Assembly (NCBI GenBank): GCA_002418885.1
Contig: DIEZ01000048.1
Span: forward strand, 22,426-50,376
DNA: 27,951 bases
DNA from: Syntrophaceae bacterium UBA5761
GTDB lineage: Bacteria; Desulfobacterota; Syntrophia; Syntrophales; UBA4778
Reading direction: 5' to 3'
Position numbers and translations under genes: made by a program. A model generated the notes under the pieces. The model saw only the letters and a program-made list of their open reading frames with translations. It was not told the origin of the DNA and did no database searches. Of the stretch, positions 1 through 8,459 are shown piece by piece. Position 1 is the first letter of the stretch, and every line of letters starts with the position of its first letter.

Positions 1-23
1 CTCTCCCGCTGAGTTAACCGCCC
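1..23 (-). tRNA. tRNA 5' portion (probably tRNA-Val), cut by the window edge
   Basis: Read on the minus strand, the first 23 bases are a standard tRNA 5' end: a 7-nt acceptor strand GGGCGGT, then TA, a D-stem ACTC, a D-loop AGCGGGA and the start of the returning GAG. This 5' sequence is typical of bacterial tRNA-Val. The anticodon lies outside the window, so the amino acid is an inference from the 5' half alone. A good promoter lies directly upstream. Confidence 0.7.
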
Positions 24-36
24 GTCTTCGATAGAC

Positions 37-65
37 CCTATATCCTAAACTCGGGATTACTTCAA
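37..65 (-). promoter_or_regulatory. Sigma-70-type promoter for the tRNA
   Basis: On the minus strand there is a -35-like TTGAAG (60-65), a 17-bp spacer and a -10-like TATAGG (37-42). Each hexamer matches the consensus at 4 of 6 positions. The -10 box ends 13 bp before the mature tRNA 5' end at position 23, which leaves room for a short leader. Spacing and position are what make this credible. Confidence 0.5.
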
Positions 66-242
66 GGAAAAATGTACCTCCCTGGAGGGGCATGGTAAAC
101 AGACGGCGCGTTGCTCCTCCGGTACGCCCCCAACGCAATGAAATAATACGGAGCCGCCAAAACAAAAACAGAATATTTTTGTGATTGATAGCCGGATATG
201 TTAAGAAATCCTTTCATAAAAGGAGACACAACAAACATCGAC

Positions 243-247
243 AGGAG
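243..247 (+). promoter_or_regulatory. Ribosome binding site that fixes the mutase start
   Basis: AGGAG lies six bases before the ATG at 254. The open frame extends upstream to a TTG at 185, but that stretch is basic, unlike the family N-terminus and has no good ribosome site. The ATG at 254 is therefore preferred. Confidence 0.7.
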
Positions 248-253
248 TCCTTC

Positions 254-1618
254 ATGAATCCCAAAGTGTTCAGGGAATATGACGTCCGGGGTGTCGTCGG
301 GGAGGATTTAAACGACGATTTTGTCGGCGAACTGGGGAAGGCGGTCGGAACATACGCGGCCCTAAGGGGCGTAAAAACGATGACCCTCGGCCGGGATTGC
401 CGGCTAAGTTCGGAGTCTTACCAACAGGCTTTAAAACGAGGGCTGATGTCTACAGGGCTGGATGTGATCGACATCGGCCTTTGCGCCACACCCATGCTGT
501 ACTTTTCTATCAGAAGATTGCAGGCGGACGGCGGCGTCATGGTCACAGGAAGCCACAACCCGCCTGAGTTCAACGGATTCAAGATCTGCGTCGGTCCCGA
601 TACTATCTACGGTGAGGAAATCCAGGATGTGAGGAGATTGATGGAAAAAAGGGAATACCTTTCCGGAAAAGGCTCCACTTGGCAACGGGACATTACCTCC
701 GACTACCAGGATTATCTCGTCCGAAATGTAGAAGTCAGGCCCGGTATAAGCGTCGCTCTCGACGCGGGCAACGGCGTCGGGGGTTATTTTGCCCTCCCCA
801 TCCTGGAGAGGTTCGGCAGTAGGGTCTTCCCCCTCTTCTGTGAGGTTGACGGCAGGTTCCCCAATCACTTTCCCGACCCTACCGTTCCCGAGAACATAGA
901 AGACCTCGTCAAACTTGTTAAAGAGCGGGGCGCCGACGTCGGCGTTGCCTTCGACGGCGACGCAGACCGCATCGGCGTCGTCACGGACAAGGGTGATCTC
1001 CTCTACGGCGATGAAATACTGTTGCTCTTCGCCCGTTCCATCCTGAGCGAAAGGCCGGGCGCCGCCGTAATCGGCGAGGTCAAATGCTCGCAAAAGCTGT
1101 TCGACGACATAGAACGTCATGGAGGCCGGGCGATCATGTGGAAGGCCGGCCATTCATTGATCAAAAGTAAGATGAAGGAAGAAAAAGCCCTTCTCGCCGG
1201 AGAAATGAGCGGTCATATGTTCTTCGCCGACCGGTACTACGGCTATGACGATGCCATCTACGCAATGGTACGCCTTCTCGAGATACTGTCCAAAACGGGA
1301 AGGCCGTTGAGCGATATCCTTGCCGACGTACCGAAGACATACAGCACCCCTGAAATCCGCCGCGATTGTCCGGACGACCTTAAGTTTCTTGTCGTCGATA
1401 GGTTAAAGGATTATTTCAAGAATAAGTACCCTGTTATCGACATCGACGGGGTTCGTATACCTTTTCCGGACGGATGGGGCCTGGTACGGGCGTCCAATAC
1501 ACAGCCCGCACTGGTCCTGCGTTTCGAGGCACAGACCCCTGAACGCCTCGTAGCTGTAAGGTCGACGGTCGAAGAGGCATTGGCGGAAATCTTGATGAAC
1601 CTGGGTACGCAGCATTGA
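254..1618 (+). CDS. algC: Phosphomannomutase/phosphoglucomutase (AlgC/ManB type)
   Basis: A 454-residue cytoplasmic mutase of the alpha-D-phosphohexomutase superfamily. It interconverts mannose-6-P or glucose-6-P and the 1-phosphates that feed GDP-mannose and UDP-glucose synthesis. All four active-site loops are visible: the phosphoserine loop TGSHNP with Ser100, the metal loop DGDADR (234-239), the sugar loop GEMSGH (316-321) and the phosphate-binding loop RASNTQP (412-418). Order, spacing and length match Pseudomonas AlgC-type enzymes. The start at 254 is chosen because AGGAG precedes it and the protein then begins MNPKVFREYDVRG, the usual family N-terminus. It is the first gene of a plus-strand run with wza and wzc, which fits precursor supply for the same polysaccharide. 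Whether mannose or glucose is the main substrate cannot be read from the sequence. Confidence 0.93.
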   Translation: MNPKVFREYDVRGVVGEDLNDDFVGELGKAVGTYAALRGVKTMTLGRDCRLSSESYQQALKRGLMSTGLDVIDIGLCATPMLYFSIRRLQADGGVMVTGSHNPPEFNGFKICVGPDTIYGEEIQDVRRLMEKREYLSGKGSTWQRDITSDYQDYLVRNVEVRPGISVALDAGNGVGGYFALPILERFGSRVFPLFCEVDGRFPNHFPDPTVPENIEDLVKLVKERGADVGVAFDGDADRIGVVTDKGDLLYGDEILLLFARSILSERPGAAVIGEVKCSQKLFDDIERHGGRAIMWKAGHSLIKSKMKEEKALLAGEMSGHMFFADRYYGYDDAIYAMVRLLEILSKTGRPLSDILADVPKTYSTPEIRRDCPDDLKFLVVDRLKDYFKNKYPVIDIDGVRIPFPDGWGLVRASNTQPALVLRFEAQTPERLVAVRSTVEEALAEILMNLGTQH

Positions 1619-1732
1619 CCTGGCGATGGTAGCCGACCGGTGGATGAAAACTCCTTCATGGCCGATATCATTATGAAAATATTTATTGTAATCGATACAT
1701 AATCAATGATAGATTAGATGCTCGAGGTTACC

Positions 1733-2914
1733 ATGCGAGGCACAAAAAACATCCTTCTCGTCGTAATCGTGGGCATATTCTGTCTTACCGCCTGCTACGG
1801 AGGTTTTAAGGCCACACCCTTGCCGGTCAATCAATACCTCGAGACCGAAGAGGTACACGCCGTCCAGAAAGAGAAAGCAAAGGCCTATACACTGGAAGAA
1901 ATCAAGAGGATGGCCAAAGCGACAGAAAACTCCGTATTCACAGAGCGGCGCGGCTACCCCGAGTACCTTGTCGGACCCGGCGATGTCCTTATGATCAACT
2001 TTTGGGAGGGACCTAATCCGAAGCCTTATGAAACGACGGTGCGGCCCGACGGAAAGATATCTTACTCGTTCATCGACGACCTAACCGTGAGCGGCATGAC
2101 AACCTCGGAGGTACGCAACGTTCTGACCAGGGCCCTGGAAAAGTACATCCGCGTACCCCGTCTTGAAGTCACGGTAAAGGAATTCAAGTCCAAATCAGCC
2201 CTTCTTTCAGGGCAGATCAACGTACTGCAGCAGGGGATTTCCGGCCCAGGCAAATACAACCTGAAAGGAAAGATGACGGTCCTCGACTTGATCATCCTTG
2301 CCGGTGGACCGATCGTCGGCCGTGTTCCGCCGTCAAAGTCAACAACTGCGACGGGATACGGAACTGTTTCCACCGGCGACGCGGACATGAAGAATGTCGA
2401 ATTGGTCAGGAAAGGCAAGAAGTATACGCTCAATCTCTACGACGCCATGTTCAAAGGCGACATGTCGCAAAACGTCGTCCTGGACGACGGAGACCTCGTG
2501 ACGGTCCCCGAGCTGCCCATCTTCGGCGAACGTATCTACGTTTTCGGAGAGGTCAACATGGAGGGCGTGTACAGGCTGAAGGACGCCGCCGACCTCCTGT
2601 CGGCGATATCCATCTCGAACGGCCTCACGCGAACGGCGATTAAAGAAGACATCCGGATCATCAGGGGTTACAAGGAAAGAAACCGCAAACCGCTCATCCT
2701 TTCCGTCAACTACTGGGACATCGTGAAGAGAGGCGACCTGCGTCAGAATGTCATGCTGATAGACGGCGACGTGGTCTACGTGCCGAGGACGGCGATCGGC
2801 GACATCAACGAATTCATCATCAACACAACCCTCCTTCTCGATTACCTCTTCTACCCCTCACGGTATAGAGATGCTTACATGAACATAAACTGGATGAGGC
2901 TGAACAACTTCTAA
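1733..2914 (+). CDS. wza: Wza-type outer-membrane polysaccharide export lipoprotein
   Basis: A 393-residue protein with a lipoprotein signal: a basic MRGTKN start, a hydrophobic stretch and a lipobox LTAC, with the predicted lipidated Cys near residue 17. A poly-export domain begins around residue 77 (YLVGPGDVL). Two SLBB-type repeats follow, one from about residue 155 and one from about residue 266 (RIYVFGEVNMEGVYRL). Proteins of this kind form the outer-membrane channel through which polymer leaves the cell and pair with Wzc, which is the next gene 33 bp downstream. I prefer the ATG at 1733, which has GAGG six bases upstream and gives a clean signal peptide; an in-frame ATG at 1718 would add five residues. 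Length is close to E. coli Wza. Confidence 0.92.
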   Translation: MRGTKNILLVVIVGIFCLTACYGGFKATPLPVNQYLETEEVHAVQKEKAKAYTLEEIKRMAKATENSVFTERRGYPEYLVGPGDVLMINFWEGPNPKPYETTVRPDGKISYSFIDDLTVSGMTTSEVRNVLTRALEKYIRVPRLEVTVKEFKSKSALLSGQINVLQQGISGPGKYNLKGKMTVLDLIILAGGPIVGRVPPSKSTTATGYGTVSTGDADMKNVELVRKGKKYTLNLYDAMFKGDMSQNVVLDDGDLVTVPELPIFGERIYVFGEVNMEGVYRLKDAADLLSAISISNGLTRTAIKEDIRIIRGYKERNRKPLILSVNYWDIVKRGDLRQNVMLIDGDVVYVPRTAIGDINEFIINTTLLLDYLFYPSRYRDAYMNINWMRLNNF

Positions 2915-2947
2915 ACCTCCACATCTATACCGGATGAACATCACATA

Positions 2948-5890
2948 ATGGCGCAATACGACCTTGACCTGAGAGAATACTGGCGAATCGTCAAAAGAAG
3001 AAAGTTGATCGTCCTCTTCACGACAATCGCCATGGGATTCTTCAGCTTCGTCTTCGCCGTCATCGGGTCGCCTACACCACTGTACAAGGCGAGCGCCGCC
3101 GTAAAATTCGAGAGGTTCAGCCCTGCCTCCAACCTCCTCCTGTTCGCCTACTCTCCGGGCGACAACATGCAAACCCAGATGGCTATCATCAAAAGCTACC
3201 CCATAATACAGGCCACAGCGCAGGAACTCGGGTTGATCCCGCAGGACCTCACGGCCGAAGAAATCAGAAACAACACCGAGTACCTCGGCATCATAAACAG
3301 GTTAAAAGGCATGGTCGAAACGGAGCAGGAAGCCCAGAGCTCGATCATAAACGTCCATGTCACTGCCGATGACCCTCGGTTTGCTCAGCGCCTCGCAAAC
3401 ACCTTGGTTTCCGTCTACAAGGAACAAAGGACGGCAGAACTCAACAAGCGGACTACGGAATCAAAAAAATTCGTCGAAGAACAACTCAAAATAGCCAAGG
3501 AAAGGCTTAAGAATTCCGAGGACGCCGTTCGTGACTACAGGGAAAAGCAGAAACTGATCTCCGTGGACTCCACCGCCGGGTCTCTGATGGCACAACTCGG
3601 CTCATACAAGACAGCATACGAAAAGACGGTTGTAGATTACGAAAAAGTCCAGAACGTGTTGCGGCAGCTGAACAGGGCTGAAACCCGGCCCTTTACATCC
3701 AAGACCAGCTTCTACCTCGACGAGGCCCCGCCGGTCTATAAGTCTATGAACGACCGGCTGATTCAACTCCTGATGGACAGAGATTCTCTTCTCATCACCT
3801 ATACCGAAAATCACCCCCAGGTCGTTGAAATAAAGCAACGTATCCACGAAGTCGTCCAGAACATGAAGTCCCAACTGGCGGCCTACAGCAAATCACTCAG
3901 GGAAAACATCCAGTTTCTGAAGAGCAAGATCGACGAGACGGAGCGCCAGGTCAAGAGCCTTCCCGAAAAGGGCCTCGAACTGACACGGCTGGAAAGAAAC
4001 GTAAAGGTCGATACGGACGTCTATTCGTTGCTCGAGAAGAGTTACCAGGAAGCGCTCATCAAGGAGGCAGAGAAGATCGAAGACGTCCAGATCATCAGGC
4101 CTGCCTTCGAACCGACGAGCCCCGTGAACCCGCCAAAGACCGCGGCGACCGCGGGAATAGGTACTCTCCTGGGACTCGTCATCGGCCTGGTCTTCGCGTT
4201 CATGCTCGAGACCTTCGACACATCGATCGGTACGATCGAGGAGGTGGAGAAATTCCTCGGCGTCCCGGTCCTGGGCATCATTCCACAAATAAACCTCAAG
4301 GAAATCAAATCATTGCTTTCTCAAAAGGCTGCGGGCGAGGTCGATGACAAAACGGCCGAGCGGGCGTCACGCCTAATAACACATTTTGTGCCCAAATCGA
4401 CCGTCGCGGAAAGCTACAGGGCTTTGAGGACAAACCTGAATTTCGCCTGTCGCGACCGTGACACCAAGGCGATCGTCTTCACGAGCGCAACGCCGCGAGA
4501 AGGCAAGACAACGACGACAGCCAACCTGGCGATCGCAATCGGCCAGTCCGGCCAACGGGTCCTCCTTGCCGAGATGGACCTGAGAAACCCCATCATCGCC
4601 CATATGTTCGGAATAGAAAAGACTCCGGGCCTGACCGACGTCATGCTGGGAAACCTCGGATGGGAGAGATCGGTCAAGACTATAGCAGACATGATGATGG
4701 GCAGATTCAGCATCGACGAATTACTCGAAACCCCCGGCATAGACAACCTCAGCATCATCCCCTGCGGCACGGTACCGCCCAACCCGGCCGAGTTTATGAA
4801 TTCCAAATCCATAGGTGACTTTATCGAATGGGCAAAGTCCAATTACGACTTCCTCTTGATGGACGCCCCGCCGGTCCTCTCCGCAGCGGATGCCGCCATA
4901 CTGGGGTCCAGGGCCGACGCCATCGTCATCGTATACCGCGTCGGGAAGACATCGCGGGCAACGTTACGCCGCGCCAAAGCCCAGCTTGACCACGTCCAGG
5001 CAAATGTCATCGGCATCGTTTTAAACGGCATCAGGGCCGATATAAGCTCCGATTTCTCAGACTACGACTACAAACACTACCGCTATTACGGCGTGGAAGC
5101 CAAAAAGAAAGGATTGATCGACAGGCTTTCGGCAAGGGTAGAAGAACGTGTCAATCACATCAAGAATATCTTGAGAAAGAAACCTCTTGCGCCACCTGAA
5201 GGCACGACCACGGAAGGGCAAGAAAAGAGTGCAGCGGAGAGTGCCCCAGACGACCGGAAAAAATCATCCAAGAGAATTTTCGGAAAGTATTTTATTTTGG
5301 CCGTTGCCGTAGCTTTACTCGCTGCGGGGGTCGCTTACAATGCCGGGTCGTTAAAGCTCGACTTCCTGGGTCCGGTTTCGTCTTTCTTTGAAAACTTCAA
5401 TCTCCACGAAGACAAGGCGCCAGTCGGCTCGGTCAGCGTCAAGAAGCCCCTTTCCCGGACGGACGGGGATAAGCCCGCGCAAGCCTCCAGACCCGAGACA
5501 CCTTCATCTGAACCGGCGAACATTGCCGGCAATGCCGCCAAAGACGGCGGCGGAACCGTGACCGTTCCTACGGAGAAGGAAGGGGACAAAAGTCCTATAA
5601 AGGCTGAGGCGTTTTATTCCATCCAGGTTCGGGCCGTCAACCGCCCGGAGGAGGCTACCGACCTCGTTAAGTCCCTCTCAGCGAGAGGCCTCGATGCCTT
5701 CTACCATAAAATCAACATAGAAAATTCGGGCCTATGGTACCGAATCTTGATCGGCCGTTTTGCCGATGAAGGTGCCGCGCGCCGTTATTACAGAAAAAAC
5801 AATATCAGCGAGTCCTTTCCCGGATGCTTCATTCGCAGGATAACGGTCGATAATTCAGTAGAAAAGAAAGATAAGGGGCAAAGACGTTAG
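2948..5890 (+). CDS. wzc: Wzc-like chain-length regulator and BY-kinase with C-terminal TM + SPOR domain
   Basis: A 980-residue inner-membrane protein. The Wzz/PCP part has a first TM segment at about residues 19-40, a long periplasmic coiled-coil-rich region and a second TM near 398-424, preceded by PVNPP. The cytoplasmic bacterial tyrosine kinase follows, with Walker A PREGKTTT (Lys520), Walker A' LLAEMDLR (about 539-546) and Walker B FLLMDAPP (Asp639). A tyrosine cluster, YDYKHYRYY, lies near 705-715, where BY-kinases autophosphorylate. Unlike standard Wzc (about 720 aa), the chain continues through a charged linker, a third TM (about 781-800), a low-complexity linker and a SPOR domain (about 889-966, from FYSIQVRAV to the WYRILIGRF region). 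By topology the SPOR domain should be periplasmic and able to bind peptidoglycan. It lies 33 bp after wza and 18 bp before the polymerase-like gene. No Wzb phosphatase is visible. Confidence 0.92.
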   Translation: MAQYDLDLREYWRIVKRRKLIVLFTTIAMGFFSFVFAVIGSPTPLYKASAAVKFERFSPASNLLLFAYSPGDNMQTQMAIIKSYPIIQATAQELGLIPQDLTAEEIRNNTEYLGIINRLKGMVETEQEAQSSIINVHVTADDPRFAQRLANTLVSVYKEQRTAELNKRTTESKKFVEEQLKIAKERLKNSEDAVRDYREKQKLISVDSTAGSLMAQLGSYKTAYEKTVVDYEKVQNVLRQLNRAETRPFTSKTSFYLDEAPPVYKSMNDRLIQLLMDRDSLLITYTENHPQVVEIKQRIHEVVQNMKSQLAAYSKSLRENIQFLKSKIDETERQVKSLPEKGLELTRLERNVKVDTDVYSLLEKSYQEALIKEAEKIEDVQIIRPAFEPTSPVNPPKTAATAGIGTLLGLVIGLVFAFMLETFDTSIGTIEEVEKFLGVPVLGIIPQINLKEIKSLLSQKAAGEVDDKTAERASRLITHFVPKSTVAESYRALRTNLNFACRDRDTKAIVFTSATPREGKTTTTANLAIAIGQSGQRVLLAEMDLRNPIIAHMFGIEKTPGLTDVMLGNLGWERSVKTIADMMMGRFSIDELLETPGIDNLSIIPCGTVPPNPAEFMNSKSIGDFIEWAKSNYDFLLMDAPPVLSAADAAILGSRADAIVIVYRVGKTSRATLRRAKAQLDHVQANVIGIVLNGIRADISSDFSDYDYKHYRYYGVEAKKKGLIDRLSARVEERVNHIKNILRKKPLAPPEGTTTEGQEKSAAESAPDDRKKSSKRIFGKYFILAVAVALLAAGVAYNAGSLKLDFLGPVSSFFENFNLHEDKAPVGSVSVKKPLSRTDGDKPAQASRPETPSSEPANIAGNAAKDGGGTVTVPTEKEGDKSPIKAEAFYSIQVRAVNRPEEATDLVKSLSARGLDAFYHKINIENSGLWYRILIGRFADEGAARRYYRKNNISESFPGCFIRRITVDNSVEKKDKGQRR

Positions 5891-5908
5891 TATTGTCCAC
5901 ACAAAAAC

Positions 5909-7297
5909 ATGAACCATGTCAATAAGAATGCTCTATTCCTTCTTGCGTTCGTAAGTTTAACCACCCTCCTCGCGGGTTGGTTCATCTCCCATGTAAACGT
6001 CAATACCGCCTTTTTAGGCCTGCTCAGCGTCATTTTAGTCGTTCTGTGCTTTTTGAAAACGGAGGTGGGGCTTTACATTCTCATAGTTGCCATGCTTCTG
6101 GGCCCCCAGTTTGTCGCCGGGGGTGCACAGCCGGAGTTTGAAGCGGTCCGCGGGCGTCCCCTGACATTGAGGCTCGACGATTTCCTGCTTCTTGCGGTCG
6201 GACTGGGGTGGTTCACGCGTGCAGCTATCGACAAGGAACTCGGCCTTTTTCTCAAAACCCCCCTGAACCGGCCGATTGCCTACTATTTTATCGCCTGCGT
6301 CGTTTCGACGATGGTCGGAGCGATGGTGGGCAGGGTCAAACCGGCGCTCGGCTTTTTTTTCGTCCTGAAATACTTCGAGTACTTTGTCATCTACTTCATG
6401 GCCGTCAACCACCTGCGGGAGAAAAAACAGGTCGAGCGTTTTATCCTGACTATCCTGGTTGTCTGTTTCGTCGTCTGTATCATCGCCATGACGCAAATCC
6501 CCTCAGGGGCACGGGTTTCCGCACCGTTTGAGGGTGAGGGAGGCGAACCGAACACCCTCGGCGGCTACCTTGACTTAATCCTCGCGCTCGTTCTCGGCCT
6601 GCTGCTGACAAACGGAATGCCCAGGTACAGATTTTTTCTCCTCCTCCTCTTGCCGACGATCCTCATCGTACTCATGGCTACCTTGTCCCGCAGTTCCTGG
6701 CTCTCACTGCTGCCTCTGATGTTAACCTTCCTCGTCCTGAGCAAGAAGAAAATGGTACTCATCGTATCAGTGCTTTTCGTCGTTTTAACGGCGCCGTTCA
6801 TCCTGCCCAAGTCGGTCGTCGACAGGGCCCTCTATACCTTCACCCAACCGCCGGAAGAAGGGCAATTAGAGGTAGGTCAACTGAGGATCGATACCTCCAC
6901 TTCGGCTCGGATTTTTTCTTGGAAAGAGGTGCTCTCGAAGGACTGGGTTAAACATCCCATCCTCGGCTACGGTGTCACCGGTTATCGTTTTTTAGACGCC
7001 CAGTTTCCCCGAGTCCTTGTGGAGACGGGGTTGCTGGGGTTTTTCGCGTTCATACTCTTGCTACGCTCGATCCTTAAGGTCTCTCATTCCGCTTACAGAC
7101 AAACGGAGGACCCCCTTTTCAGAGGCGTCGCGCTCGGCTATCTTGCCGGGTTCTTCGCCCTTCTGACCCACGCCATCGGTGCCAACACCTTCATCATCGT
7201 ACGGATCATGGAGCCTTTTTGGTTTCTGACCGCGATCGTCGTCATGACCGCCCAAATCGAAAAACCCTCTTCACCGCCTTCTACCGATACTGTATAG
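5909..7297 (+). CDS. O-antigen polymerase/ligase-like membrane protein (Wzy/WaaL type)
   Basis: A 462-residue polytopic membrane protein with roughly ten to twelve hydrophobic segments. It carries the LSRSSW motif (residues about 254-259) and a late GYGVTGY...LVETGLLGF region typical of the Wzy_C O-antigen ligase/polymerase superfamily. These enzymes use undecaprenyl-linked glycan at the periplasmic face, either joining repeats (Wzy) or transferring polymer to lipid A or another acceptor (WaaL). The sequence alone does not separate the two. Its place directly behind wza and wzc favours a polymerase role in a Wzy-dependent route. The start has no obvious ribosome site, so translational coupling to wzc, 18 bp upstream, is possible. 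The last 27 bp overlap the end of the convergent glycosyltransferase gene. Confidence 0.85.
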   Translation: MNHVNKNALFLLAFVSLTTLLAGWFISHVNVNTAFLGLLSVILVVLCFLKTEVGLYILIVAMLLGPQFVAGGAQPEFEAVRGRPLTLRLDDFLLLAVGLGWFTRAAIDKELGLFLKTPLNRPIAYYFIACVVSTMVGAMVGRVKPALGFFFVLKYFEYFVIYFMAVNHLREKKQVERFILTILVVCFVVCIIAMTQIPSGARVSAPFEGEGGEPNTLGGYLDLILALVLGLLLTNGMPRYRFFLLLLLPTILIVLMATLSRSSWLSLLPLMLTFLVLSKKKMVLIVSVLFVVLTAPFILPKSVVDRALYTFTQPPEEGQLEVGQLRIDTSTSARIFSWKEVLSKDWVKHPILGYGVTGYRFLDAQFPRVLVETGLLGFFAFILLLRSILKVSHSAYRQTEDPLFRGVALGYLAGFFALLTHAIGANTFIIVRIMEPFWFLTAIVVMTAQIEKPSSPPSTDTV

Positions 7298-8452
7298 GAC
7301 TTCGATTCTCTGGACCATTCTTTCGGCGTCGTAGAGCAGCGCCTGTCTTTTTCCTTCCAGGCCCAACCGTTCTCGCTCAGCAGGGTCGGAGAGCAGCGAT
7401 TTTATCGCCGCGGCCAGCTCGTCCGAGTCCGCCGGGGGAACCAGGAGTCCGTTTTCGCCGTCCCGGACGATGTCGATGATGCCGCCGACCCGGCTCGCGA
7501 CGACAGGTTTGCCGAGAGCCATGGCTTCGACCACGGCCCTCCCCATGCCCTCGTTGAGGGAGGGAAAGACAAAAATGTCGACGACAGAGATGATTTCGGC
7601 TACGTCCGGACGCCAGCCGAGAAACCGGATATTCCCGGATACGCCGAGCCGTGTTGCGAGCGAGCGCAAAGCCTCTGCGGATTCGCCGTCGCCGATAAGA
7701 ATGAAGACGGTATCGGGGTGCTCGGCGAGAACACCCCGGGCCGCATCTATCAGGAAGCGGTGCCCTTTTATGGGGGTCAATCTCCCGACAGTACCGATGA
7801 CGGCGGCGCGGGAGGGAATACCCAAGTCCTCCTTGGTTTGAATAGGGTCCCGGCAGACGCTGCGAAAATTGTCGAGGCCGACACCGCTGTGGACGACCTC
7901 AAATTTATCTTCGGGGGCTATGCAAAAAGAAAGGTGATCCTTTTTTTCCTGCTCCGTCAGGACAACGATCCTATCCGTGATGCGGGCCGTCCATCGCTCA
8001 AGGAGCGCATAGAACAGGGAAGTCGGCCGGTTGAAGTATCCCCAGAAGACATGGCCGTGGGGGGTATGTACGATCAGGGGGACCTTTGACAGCCGGGCGG
8101 CCCAGCGTCCGAGGAAGCCGGCCTTGGAGGTATGGGTGTGAACGATATGCGGCCGTTCTCTTCGAAAAATGTTCAGAAGCGCCCAAAAAGCGCGCCAATC
8201 CTTCACGGGACGGATATCCCTGACGAGGTCCGGGACGGTTGAGATTCTTACGCCGGCCCGTTCCGCCCGGGAAAGACTATGACCGACGGCCTTCCTCTCT
8301 TCTTCCCCCATCGCTGACTCTACCGACATCCCCTTGACGAGAAGAACGTCGTATTTCTGCTTGTCCAATCCTATAACAGTCAAAAAGGTGTTTTCGGCCG
8401 AACCCCCTTTGTCGAACCGCGTGACGACGTGGATGACTTTGATGCGCTCCAT
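7271..8452 (-). CDS. Glycosyltransferase family 4 (GT-B)
   Basis: A 393-residue GT-B fold glycosyltransferase. The N-terminal acceptor domain begins MERIKVIHVVTRFDKGGSAEN, with the glycine-rich turn usual in GT4. The C-terminal nucleotide-sugar domain has GTVGRLTPIKGH and the E-x7-E signature, seen as EGMGRAVVEAM, followed by GKPVVASRVGG. It should add a sugar from an activated donor at the cytoplasmic face of the inner membrane; donor and linkage cannot be read. I chose the ATG at 8452, seven bases after the stop of the asparagine synthase gene, because it gives the usual family N-terminus. An in-frame ATG at 8488 would add 12 residues and overlap that gene. It is the last gene of the long minus-strand set and overlaps the convergent polymerase gene tail to tail. 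Confidence 0.9.
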   Translation of the reverse strand: MERIKVIHVVTRFDKGGSAENTFLTVIGLDKQKYDVLLVKGMSVESAMGEEERKAVGHSLSRAERAGVRISTVPDLVRDIRPVKDWRAFWALLNIFRRERPHIVHTHTSKAGFLGRWAARLSKVPLIVHTPHGHVFWGYFNRPTSLFYALLERWTARITDRIVVLTEQEKKDHLSFCIAPEDKFEVVHSGVGLDNFRSVCRDPIQTKEDLGIPSRAAVIGTVGRLTPIKGHRFLIDAARGVLAEHPDTVFILIGDGESAEALRSLATRLGVSGNIRFLGWRPDVAEIISVVDIFVFPSLNEGMGRAVVEAMALGKPVVASRVGGIIDIVRDGENGLLVPPADSDELAAAIKSLLSDPAERERLGLEGKRQALLYDAERMVQRIEVLYSIGRRR

Positions 8453-8459
8453 CGGCGGG

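Noticed and set aside
1..65. The tRNA as an attachment site for a genomic island
   Set aside because: There is no integrase, no repeated tRNA 3' end and no matching repeat elsewhere in the window. The visible part is the 5' end, while islands usually use the 3' end.
77..88. Inverted repeat CCTCCCTGGAGG as a terminator
   Set aside because: The stem is only about five base pairs and no T-run follows on either strand.
431..1153. A 240-codon open frame on the minus strand
   Set aside because: Shadow of the phosphomannomutase gene, which has all four active-site loops on the plus strand.
4559..4585. Glu in place of the first Asp of Walker A' in the Wzc-like kinase
   Set aside because: LLAEMDLR keeps the second Asp and Arg. 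Glu at the first position is a conservative change found in many related kinases, so it is not evidence of an inactive enzyme.
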